The notes below the pieces were generated by a model. It did not search any database. It was not told the origin of the DNA and was given only the letters and a program-made list of their open reading frames with translations. The translations under genes were made by a program, and so were the position numbers. Source: Elymus sibiricus (Eukaryota; Streptophyta; Magnoliopsida; Poales; Poaceae). From it: 64,000 nucleotides of DNA. Below are positions 12,201 through 20,369 of the stretch, in pieces (position 1 is the stretch's first letter; each line of letters begins with the position of its first letter). The stretch lies in contig CM077674.1 in assembly GCA_039707655.1 (NCBI GenBank), positions 243,089,904 through 243,153,903 of the forward strand, given 5' to 3'.

Positions 12201-12215
12201 CTTGACAGCAAATAG
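9204..12215 (+). pseudogene. gag: E7 gag-protease, three in-frame stops
   Basis: This is the capsid and protease part of a Tat-lineage polyprotein. The start MAPMKKG at 9204 opens a frame that continues to 12215 and, beyond a TAG, into pol. An Ala/Gly-rich N-terminus is followed by a Gln-rich stretch (about 10020-10060) and then the Gag core (about 10330-10800, with LKPNVRSWL and an EF-G-AF motif). Next come a basic segment, a zinc-knuckle-like CKIHHTKGHDLQEC at about 11070-11110, and an aspartic protease with VDGGAGLNLI at about 11592. In-frame stops lie at 9942-9944 (TGA), 10140-10142 (TGA) and 12213-12215 (TAG). The second copy has CGA at both TGA positions, so these are recent C-to-T changes. 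The product would be truncated and non-functional. Confidence 0.88.
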
Positions 12216-15200
12216 GAAAGCGCACTCGTTGCCTTCCTGCGGGCGAATGTCAATGTGTTCGCATGGCGACCATCTGACATCCCCGGTGTTCCCAGGGAGG
12301 TAATTGATCACCACCTTGCCGTTTGTCCCCACGCTCGGCCCGTCAAGCAAAAAGTCCGGAAGCAAGCTTTGGAGCGGCAACAATTCATTGACGAAGAAAT
12401 CAAGAAACTAGAAGCAGCAGGTTTGGTTAGAGGTGTACTACATCCAACTTGGTTGGCAAACCCAGTTGTGGTGCACAAAGCAAACGGGAAGTGGATACTT
12501 TGTATTGACTACACTGATATCAACAAAGCATGTCCAAAGGATCCTTTCCCCTTGCCGCGCATTGACCAGATTGTAGACTCTATCTCCGGCTATGATTTGC
12601 TCTCCTTTCTTGATGCATATTCTGGATACCATCAAATATTCATGGCCAAGGAGGATGAGGAGAAAACCGCATTCATTACTCCATGTGGCACATACTGCTT
12701 CGTGCGTATGCCTTTCGGATTAAAGAGTGCTGGTTCGACATTTGCAAGGGCGGTTCAGATTGGTTTTGAGCCCGAGCTGCACAGGAATGTGGAAGCATAC
12801 ATGGATGATATAGTGGTCAAAACCAAGGACAAGTCTACCCTCATTCAAGATTTAGAAGAGACATTTGCAAACTTGCGCAAAATCAACTTGAAGCTCAATC
12901 CCGAGAAGTGTGTGTTTGGCGTTCCATCCGGCAAGCTTCTCGGATTCTTTGTATCTCAGCGCGGAATCGAAGCAAATCCCGACAAGATCAAAGCCATTGA
13001 GCAGATCCAAGCACCAAAAAGCGTCAAAGATGTGCGGCGTCTTGCCAGCTGCATTGCTGCCTTGAGTAGGTTCATTTCAAGATCCTCTGAGCGCGCCCTG
13101 CCATTTTTCAAGATTTTGAAAAAGGCAGGTCCGATAAAATGGACTCCGGAAGCGGAGGCCACGCTACAGGACTTGAAAAGATACCTCTCCTCCGCGCCAA
13201 CACTAGTTGCACCTAGACCACAAGAGCCGTTGCTGCTATACGTAGCGGCAACAAATCAAGTGGCTAGTGCTGCATTAGTATCGCAGAGAGAAGTCGATGA
13301 CGAAGAAGCAGCCACGGCAAGCCCGTCCAGCGATAAACCGGAATCTCCTCCGGCAAGATCTGGTGCCGACAAGTCAAAGGTAGCGCAAGCAAGTGAAGTT
13401 GATCAACAAGAGATGCCAAAGAAGAAGGTGGTGCAGCGACCCGTGTATTTTGTTAGTTCCCTTCTGCAGGGAGCTAGACCAAGATACTCTGGAGTGCAGA
13501 AATTGCTTTTCAGCCTCCTTATGGCCTCGAGAAAGCTGCGCCACTACTTCCAAGCACATGAAATCACCGTCGTCACCCGCTTTCCGTTGCAACACATTCT
13601 GATAAATCCAGAGGCAACTGGCAGGATAGTGGATTGGGCGGTGGAATTGTCAAGCTTTGCACTCAAGTTTGAAAGCACTTTGACCATTCAGAGCAGGGCC
13701 TTGGCGGAGTTCATCGCCGAATGGACGCCAACGCAAGACGAAGAAATTCGAGAAACAGCTCTCCCCGGCAAAGAGACAGCCGAAGAATGGGTCATGCACT
13801 TTGACGGTGCCTTCTCGCTGCAAGGCGCCGGTGCCGGAGTGTTGCTTGTCGCACCCACCGGAGAGCACCTCAAGTACGTGGTTCAAATGCACTTTCCCAG
13901 GGAGCAAGCTACAAACAACACTACTGAGTACGAAGGACTCCTTGTCGGTCTTAGGATCGCAGTGGACCTTGGGATCAGAAAATTGATCATCCGCGGTGAC
14001 TCACAGCTTGTATTGAAGCAAGTAAACAAAGATTACCAGAGCCCGTTGATGGAAGCGTACGTGGAAGAAGTGAGGAAATTGGAAGAACACTTTGACGGGT
14101 TGCAAACAGAGCATGTCCCTCGTGCGGAAAACAGCATTGCTGATAGCCTGTCAAAGTGTGCCGCTCAAAAGCTTCCCGTGGAACCGGGAACTTTTGTGCT
14201 CCATTTGAATCAACCAACAGTCACTCCATCAACACGGGCCGGTAAGAGAAGGAAGTTGGATACCGGCAAGTACTTTCCGGCAGGGCTTCCTGAAGCCGCC
14301 AACAAAAATGTTGCCGGGAACAACGACACGGTTGTCGGCGAGCAGCAGCTTCGCGCAGAACCCCAGGTTCTTGCCGCTGAGGCAAGCGCTCCCACGGCCG
14401 AAGAAATGCCTTTAGTCCTTGTCGTCGAGCCACAGGCTCCGACATGGGCGCAACAGATAGTTCGTTTCCTTCAGACAGGAGAACTTCCCGATGAGCAAGA
14501 AGAAGCTGAGAAAGTAGCCCTTCAGTCAAGTATGTATCAGTTTGTGGATAGCATTCTATACAGAAAGCGACCAAACGGTGTGAAATTGAAGTGTATTTGC
14601 TGGGAAGAAGGACAAAAGCTGTTGGCAGAGATACACAGAGGCATATGTGGCTCTCACATAGGATCAAGGGCACTTGCCGGCAAAGCTTTCCGGCAAGGCT
14701 TCTATTGGCCCACTGCCCTCCAGGATGCGACTGAGCTAGTAACCAAGTGTGAAGCATGCCAGTTCCATTCGAAGAACATACATCAGCCAGCTCAAGCTCT
14801 CCAAACAATCCCTCTCTCCTGGCCCTTTTCTGTCGGGGGGCTCGATATCTTGGGCCCCTTCCCCCGTGCTACTGGGGGCTTTGAGTTCTTGTACGTCGCC
14901 ATCGACAAGTTCACAAAGTGGCCTGAAGTGGAGCCAGTGAGGAAGGTGACAGCGCAATCAGCCGTCAAGTTCTTCAAAGGATTAGTTTGCCATTTCGGGG
15001 TTCCTAACAGAATCATCACCGACAATGGCACACAATTCACGAGCCGCACCTTCATGCAGTATATCCAAGACCTTGGCAACAAAATCTGTTTTGCATCCGT
15101 CGCTCACCCGAGAAGCAACGGCCAAGCGGAAATGATGAACACTGAAGTGCTGCATGGCTTCAGGACAAGAACTTTTGACAGGCTGCGCAAATGTGGAAGG

Positions 15201-15680
15201 CGCTGGATTGATGAGTTGCCGGCGGTTCTTTGGTCACTCAGAACGACACCAAATCAAGCTACCGGCCAAATGCCCTTCTCCCTAGTCTATGGTGCAGAAG
15301 CGGTGCTCCCCACGGAACTCATATACGGGTCACCTCGAGTTCTCGCTTACGATGAAGCTGAGCAAGAGCAGCTGCGGCAAGACAACGCAACGCTCCTTGA
15401 GGAAGATCGTCTTCGGGCGGCTGTGCGAGCTGCACGCTACGAGGAAGCCTTGCGCCGCTACCATAGCCGCAAAGTGCATGCCCGAAGCCTTGAGGAAGGC
15501 GACCTTGTTCTTTGGCGCGTTCAGTCCGCCAAGGGATCAAACAAGTTGACGCCAAAGTGGGAAGGCCCTTACCGGGTAGTACACGTCACCAGACCTGGCG
15601 TAGTCCGTCTGGAGACCGAAGATGGCACCCTAGTGCAGAACTCATGGAATATTGAGCATCTTCGCAAGTTCTACCCGTGA
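12216..15680 (+). CDS. pol: E7 pol: RT, two RNase H domains, integrase (ORF open from 12255)
   Basis: It is in the same frame as gag, separated only by the TAG at 12213, and open from there to HLRKFYP at 15680. Residue numbers count from M at 12255. RT has FLDAYSG (D120) and YMDD (182-185). The first RNase H (about 325-470) has lost the usual catalytic TDAS, reading YVAATN. A second RNase H (about 512-640) keeps FDGA (D517), TTEYE (E558), GDS (D582) and IAD (D630). Two RNase H domains, the first degenerate, are characteristic of Tat-lineage elements. Integrase follows with a HHCC finger (HRGICGSH...CEACQ), then D in GLDILGPF, D in TDNGTQF and E in NGQAEM. All integrase catalytic residues are intact. 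It may have lacked its own start, being made as part of Gag-Pol. Confidence 0.9.
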   Translation, partial: ESALVAFLRANVNVFAWRPSDIPGVPREVIDHHLAVCPHARPVKQKVRKQALERQQFIDEEIKKLEAAGLVRGVLHPTWLANPVVVHKANGKWILCIDYTDINKACPKDPFPLPRIDQIVDSISGYDLLSFLDAYSGYHQIFMAKEDEEKTAFITPCGTYCFVRMPFGLKSAGSTFARAVQIGFEPELHRNVEAYMDDIVVKTKDKSTLIQDLEETFANLRKINLKLNPEKCVFGVPSGKLLGFFVSQRGIEANPDKIKAIEQIQAPKSVKDVRRLASCIAALSRFISRSSERALPFFKILKKAGPIKWTPEAEATLQDLKRYLSSAPTLVAPRPQEPLLLYVAATNQVASAALVSQREVDDEEAATASPSSDKPESPPARSGADKSKVAQASEVDQQEMPKKKVVQRPVYFVSSLLQGARPRYSGVQKLLFSLLMASRKLRHYFQAHEITVVTRFPLQHILINPEATGRIVDWAVELSSFALKFESTLTIQSRALAEFIAEWTPTQDEEIRETALPGKETAEEWVMHFDGAFSLQGAGAGVLLVAPTGEHLKYVVQMHFPREQATNNTTEYEGLLVGLRIAVDLGIRKLIIRGDSQLVLKQVNKDYQSPLMEAYVEEVRKLEEHFDGLQTEHVPRAENSIADSLSKCAAQKLPVEPGTFVLHLNQPTVTPSTRAGKRRKLDTGKYFPAGLPEAANKNVAGNNDTVVGEQQLRAEPQVLAAEASAPTAEEMPLVLVVEPQAPTWAQQIVRFLQTGELPDEQEEAEKVALQSSMYQFVDSILYRKRPNGVKLKCICWEEGQKLLAEIHRGICGSHIGSRALAGKAFRQGFYWPTALQDATELVTKCEACQFHSKNIHQPAQALQTIPLSWPFSVGGLDILGPFPRATGGFEFLYVAIDKFTKWPEVEPVRKVTAQSAVKFFKGLVCHFGVPNRIITDNGTQFTSRTFMQYIQDLGNKICFASVAHPRSNGQAEMMNTEVLHGFRTRTFDRLRKCGRRWIDELPAVLWSLRTTPNQATGQMPFSLVYGAEAVLPTELIYGSPRVLAYDEAEQEQLRQDNATLLEEDRLRAAVRAARYEEALRRYHSRKVHARSLEEGDLVLWRVQSAKGSNKLTPKWEGPYRVVHVTRPGVVRLETEDGTLVQNSWNIEHLRKFYP

Positions 15681-16519
15681 GGCGCAGTTGCCGGGCTTCC
15701 CGGCAACCCCTTTTGTACAAGCTTTGTCGACCAGACATGTAACCCTTTGTACAAAGCCAGGCGCAGATCCTGTGCATAATAAAGCTAAGTGTTTCGCAAC
15801 TCCTCGTACATATTCATTTATATGTGAATGCATGTGATTTACACTTTAGTTTGTATGGAATGACTGATGGACCGTCAAGGTTCCCAAACCATTCTTTTCT
15901 CTTCTTTCTTTTTCTTAAAAGGATAGAAGGATCCCTCGCGTGCAAGTTTCCCGGGGGGAGTGGAGATGGGGGGCCATTTTAATGGCGTTCAAGTGATCAT
16001 TTCATACATCGAGAGAAACGGCGCAAGGAAAAGCTAAGTTGAAAAACTTTAAAAAATTTCCTTGATTACATTCGCGATTTCCCTTGAACGATTATGTGCT
16101 TTGTATGGGAAACCTGCACGCGAAGGAACCTTGTCGCGGTCGGTCTGCGCTCTAGCTTGCCTCGAGTCCGCTCCGCAAGCCTAACAGCTGCATTCTGTCC
16201 CAGCAAGTTGCCTTGCCGGCAGCGGCACTTCCAGCAGGCCGCTAAGGACCCGTTCCTCAAAGCGCTCGCGGCAAGTGTGCGCGCCGGCAAGTTTCCAAAC
16301 AAGCATAGGGAGCGCGATCATACAAAGGCAAAATAAAACAAGGGAAACAACACGCGTTTACTTAAACCCGGTAAACACTAGATATTCATTAAACAGGTAC
16401 TCGATTACATTTTTGTTGGCCCTTTGCCAAGGTTTATCTCGAGTGCAAGAAGGGCAAAAGGGGCGCCTAGGCGGAGTCCGGCTTGTTCCCGGAAAGCCAA
16501 ATGATGGTGCTGCCGGCGA
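15681..16519. other. E7 3' noncoding region
   Basis: I see no supported gene between the pol stop and the antisense ORF. The stretch includes pyrimidine-rich sequence around 15895-15915 and several CCGGCAAG-type motifs (around 16213 and 16282). Confidence 0.6.
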
Positions 16520-17188
16520 TCAGCCAGACTCTTCGCCGTCGTCTTCAATCTTCACGCCCAGAGAGCCGTCGTCATCGCTGTCATCATCGTCATCCTCAGC
16601 ATCGCTAGAGGAAGCGGTGTCGCTGTCGCTCGAGCTCTCCGCGCAGCACTCCAGACGAGCGCCTGAAGCCCCGAAGAACTTCACGACAAGCACGTCTGGT
16701 CCGTCCAGCCGGAAGTGAAGGAGGTGCCCTTGCCCTAAGCAACGGGCACGGGCAAAGGATTTCCACCCGCGCGTGAGGTACATAATACCATTGTTGGAGG
16801 TGTCAACGGTTACCCAGACCGGGCCGTTGCAACAACCATCCACGCGCAGCCATAGGCCGCACAGGTGGCGGCCTTCCATCTCCCTAGCGAAAGGGCGAGG
16901 AAGCCGCAGCTAGCTCCGTGGCTAATCGCGCAGCTCCAAGACGAACTCTTGTGCCATCTCTTCCGTGTGGCCTTCCGCCGGCGGAGGAGGGGCCGAAGAC
17001 GGAGCTACAAGCACCCCGCCACGGCCGCCCCGACCGCGGGCACCGTGTCGTCCCTGACCACGGGCCGCGGCCCTCCCTTGAGCGCTGGAGTCAACCTCTA
17101 CGGCTGCGGCCGAAGCATAAGCATGGAGCAGAGGAGAAGCTCTCACCGCGGCAGCAGAGACACGGCCACGACCTCTCCCTCTCGCCAT
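16520..17188 (-). pseudogene. E7 antisense accessory ORF with B3-like DNA-binding domain
   Basis: On the minus strand an ATG at 17188 opens MARGRGRGRV, an Arg/Gly- and Pro-rich N-terminus (88 residues). Two in-frame stops follow (TAG at 16922-16924 and TAG at 16910-16912), and the same frame then runs from MEGRH at 16879 to 16520. The second part resembles a plant B3 domain: GLWLRVDG, then MYLTRGWKSFARARCLGQGH, then LHFRLDGPDVLVVKFFG. It ends in an acidic Ser/Asp-rich tail. A TATA box lies about 100 bases upstream of the ATG. Antisense additional ORFs between pol and the 3' LTR are known in Tat-lineage elements such as Grande and RIRE2. The domain call is by motif only; this copy is broken unless translation starts at 16879. 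Confidence 0.6.
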
Positions 17189-17289
17189 GCCGTCGTCAGA
17201 TGCGGGGGGAGAGGATGAGAGAAAGAGACGATGGTTGCTGAGGATCAAGGCGGAGGGGGATGAGTGAGCATCGCATCCTGCAATCCCCT

Positions 17290-17297
17290 CTTTATAG
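17290..17297 (-). promoter_or_regulatory. Candidate TATA box for the antisense ORF of E7
   Basis: CTATAAAG on the minus strand is about 100 bases upstream of the antisense ATG at 17188, a normal plant spacing for TATA, a transcription start about 30 bases on and a short leader. The leader between is pyrimidine-rich. Nothing in the sense direction explains the motif. Confidence 0.5.
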
Positions 17298-17334
17298 GGG
17301 GGTGCGGGGGGCTGGCTCTTCACTGTCTTCGGGC

Positions 17335-17480
17335 GGCCACCCACGTTCGCCAATCCCACGCCCTGCGCTCTGGCCGGGCGCATTACTCTAGCAACCGCCC
17401 ACGTTCGCCAGTCCCGCGCCCTGCGCCCCCTGGCCCGGCGACTCACTCCAACGGCCGCCCTTCTCCACCAATCCACTGCC
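17335..17480 (+). repeat. Imperfect direct repeats upstream of the antisense TATA box
   Basis: A unit of about 60 bases with CCCACGTTCGCCA(A/G)TCCC(A/G)CG and CCCTGCGC occurs twice (about 17339 and 17399), with a more divergent third copy around 17460. Being upstream of the antisense TATA box, the units could be promoter elements; CCACGT is a G-box-like core. Confidence 0.5.
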
Positions 17481-17830
17481 CTGCATGCATGCAGACGCGC
17501 GTGATGGAGGGGCGCAGAAAAAGGAGAAGTAAAGACGGACATGGCAGTTATCCTTTGCCATGTGTGGCTATGCGCCCGTTCGATTTGAACCAACGGTGCC
17601 CCGCATATGAGCGTACCCCTGGCCTGAGCACGCCTATGGGCCGTCCACCCGATGACGAGGTTTGCCGGGAGGTGACCAGGAGCACACCCAAGACCAGACT
17701 AATGAAGAAGCAAAGAAGATCTCAGAACATGATAACCATCATGACGAAAATTACAACGGCAGTTTCCTGCCGCGTGCCTGTGCATTGTTTGGGCCTAGCC
17801 CAACGACGCTTCAGACGCGCGTATGGCCCA

Positions 17831-17844
17831 GGCCCGGGGGCTCC
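17831..17844 (+). other. E7 polypurine tract
   Basis: GGCCCGGGGGCTCC lies immediately before the LTR start TGTCGGTG at 17845. A G-rich tract in this position is the plus-strand primer of LTR retrotransposons. It fixes the boundary of the second LTR. Confidence 0.7.
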
Positions 17845-18711
17845 TGTCGGTGTATCAAACATGGGTATTTTATACCCTGACTTATGCACAGACAGTAGCA
17901 GCCTCCTTGCCGGCCAAGCCTTGTCGGGAACTGCCAAGACCAAGATTCAAGACCTAGTTGCGGAAGCCACTTGGGAGAAGCTCAAGGCGCCGCACCAACG
18001 AGCACTCAACCAGTACCGAGGATGAAGACATTCCTTGCCGGCAAGGCTAAACCAACAAGGTGAAGACCTGGCAAGCTCCGTACCGGCAAGCTTCCGCCAG
18101 CCCTCCAGCGCTCCACCTCACCGCACAGGTGTTCACTAGTGGATGAGGTGTCGACCGCGCAGGCTGGTTGGTAAGGCTTGTCGGGCACATGTCAGCACAC
18201 TGGGATAGGATTTGCCTTTGATGACACCCGTCCAGGAGGCGTGTCAGAAAAATACGAGGTAGCTGGGCGAGCGTTGCAGAAACCATGCCGGGGCTACCTC
18301 TCCACATGACACCTAACAGTGCATTTAATGCTTTTGTCCTAAACTGGCAGAGTTAGGTATGATAGCACTGTTTGCTATCTAATCGCTATGTAATTACTGT
18401 TTTGCCACTGTGGTAACCCCTTGAGCTATAAAAGGAGGGCCAAGGCAACAGTTAGAGGGATTCAGACCCTTTACACAACTCGCATGTGCAGCTACCTCTC
18501 CACACCTTGTCAGGGAAGCGCTCCTTGTCATCGTGCTCATACACACACAATATACTAAAGCAAGAGTAGGGTTTTACGCTTCACAAGCGGTCCGAACCTG
18601 GGTAAAAATCGCCCAGCGTCCTCTGGTGATTCTGCTCTTTGTGCTTGCGTCTCCCCCTCACCGAACCACAAGGGGCTGGATGGCCCCATAGATGGTCGTT
18701 CCACCACGACA
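17845..18711 (+). mobile_element. E7: second (shared, middle) LTR
   Basis: It is 867 bp, from TGTCGGTGTATCAAACATGG to ...CACCACGACA, with a TATA box at 18427-18433. It is preceded by a polypurine tract, as a 3' LTR should be, and followed by a primer site and a new gag start, as a 5' LTR should be. It therefore serves both an element on its left and a second internal region on its right. Confidence 0.92.
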
Positions 18712-20297
18712 TCTTTGGCGTGCCAGGTAGGGGAGAAGGCTGGTGCGAACCTGAATCATCAAAGTGCGTGTTGATATCATCAGCTTCATCATCTTCTTCA
18801 CTGTCGATGGCGCCCAAGAAGAAGGGCATCACGATGACAGCTCCTTCCACCTCCAAAGCTCCTTCACGCGCATCCGCAGGCGGCGCAGCAAATGCGGGCG
18901 GCGCGGACGCCGCGGTTGGCACGACTAGTGCAGGTGGCGCGGTCGCCGCGCCCACCGCGGCCGGAGCGGGAGATGGGGGCGCTGGGGGTAGTCGGCTTCC
19001 TCGACCCTCCAGCGAACAAGGCCGAGACGACGCGGGCGGGGCGGATGGACGTCTACCTCCTCCTCACTGCACCGACGAACGCAGCCACCGTGGCAATGAT
19101 CCCCGGGCCGGCGCGAGCTAAGACCCCGCCGTGGCGACATCCAGGGACGCTGTGTCGAGACACACGCCGTGCCCATTACAGGATAGGCGCAGCGTGACCC
19201 CAAGCGATGTCAACGACCCAGGGCGGCGGCGTCCACACGGCAAGACCCCTGTCGATCAGATCCCAGATCGTTAGGCGCCACCTCCACCACGACACCCTTC
19301 TGCTGGTCGTGTGCTGCAGCAGCAAGATCGCGATGGCGCTCCTGCTGGCTCTGCCAGGAGTAGAGCGACTTCGTGTTCTTCGCTTCTGGCCATGCCAACC
19401 ATGGCGGCGGAGGCAATGGCGTGGGCTCAAATGCTGCTAAACTTCCCTCCGGCAGCAGAGAAGATGGATGAGTGGAGAGCCACCATCCAAAGCTTGATTG
19501 GATTTGCCGAAGCTAGCAAATCGCAGCAAGCGGAGCCCTCACGGCGACCGCAAATGGTGCCAGTAGCCCTAACTGGTGGCCGCGTTGACGGTGCTACGCT
19601 AACAGTGCAATCGCCTCTGCGGCAACAGCCTCAGCAGCAGCAACGTCAACAGCCGCGACAAGCCCAGCAATCTTTCGAGCCCGACAAGATGTCGATGGCT
19701 TCTTAGGATCCACGGGCACGGCAAGACCAGCGGCAAGTGCTACGAGACAGGCGGGTAGAAGACGCCCGCACCACCATTGAACGGCGCCGGGAGGCGCGCC
19801 GTCAATCTGATGCACGCAACAGCCCCATCATTGATGAGCCTGCGCCAGGGGTTGGCAGATATCTGCCTTACGAGGTTGGATGTCCTGCTTTCACCCGCGA
19901 GCTACGGCAAGTCCGATGGCCGTCTGTCCAGGGCTTCAAGCCAGAAGTATCAGAGACGTACGACGGCAAGCTAAACCCGGCAGAGTTTCTGGGCATCTAC
20001 ACGATTGCCGTGCAAGTTGCCGGGGGAAGAGACGAGAAGATCCTAGCCAACTATTTTCCGTTGGTACTGAAGCCCAACGTGAGATCTTGGTTGATGAAAT
20101 TGCCGGAGAACTCCATTTCTTCGTGGTCAGATCTCTGCAATGAGTTTGTTGGTGCCTTTAACGGAGGCCACAAGGCCCCTGGACAGCCCAGTGACCTGCA
20201 GGTGATCCCGCAAAGAGATGGTGAAACTTAGCGCAAGTATATCCAGAGATTCAGCCGCGTGCACCGCAATATCCCAGATGTGCACCCCGCAGCCGTG
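18712..20297 (+). pseudogene. gag: E7 second internal region: truncated gag
   Basis: This repeats the first internal region from the primer site through part of the Gag core, with a few percent divergence. The frame opens with ATG at 18807 (MAPKKKG). It is broken by TAA at 19119, TAG at 19272, TAG at 19704 and TAG at 20229. None of these is shared with the first copy, which has CAA, CAG, TCG and TTG at the same points. Similarity stops abruptly at about 20297, where E3 sequence begins. The rest of gag, all of pol and the third LTR are gone. Confidence 0.88.
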
Positions 20298-20369
20298 CAC
20301 CACAAAAATCAAATACTGGACGCAAAACTTTCTGTTTTCCAAACATCATCAATTATACTATCATCTAAA
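20298..20369 (-). mobile_element. E3: internal fragment between E7 and E8
   Basis: Read on the minus strand it matches E1 around 60530-60597 (AGAAAGTTTTGCG and TGATAGTATAATTGATG). Together with the continuation after E8 it is one sequence split by the Copia insertion. Its left edge is the deletion junction with E7. The last 5 bases, CTAAA, are the left target duplication of E8. Confidence 0.8.

Noticed and set aside
14221..14808. 195-codon minus-strand ORF inside E7 pol
   Set aside because: Shadow of the RNase H to integrase linker; no domain features.
17264..18025. 253-codon plus-strand ORF crossing the polypurine tract into the second LTR
   Set aside because: It runs through the antisense promoter region, the tract and the LTR boundary, which makes a real protein implausible.
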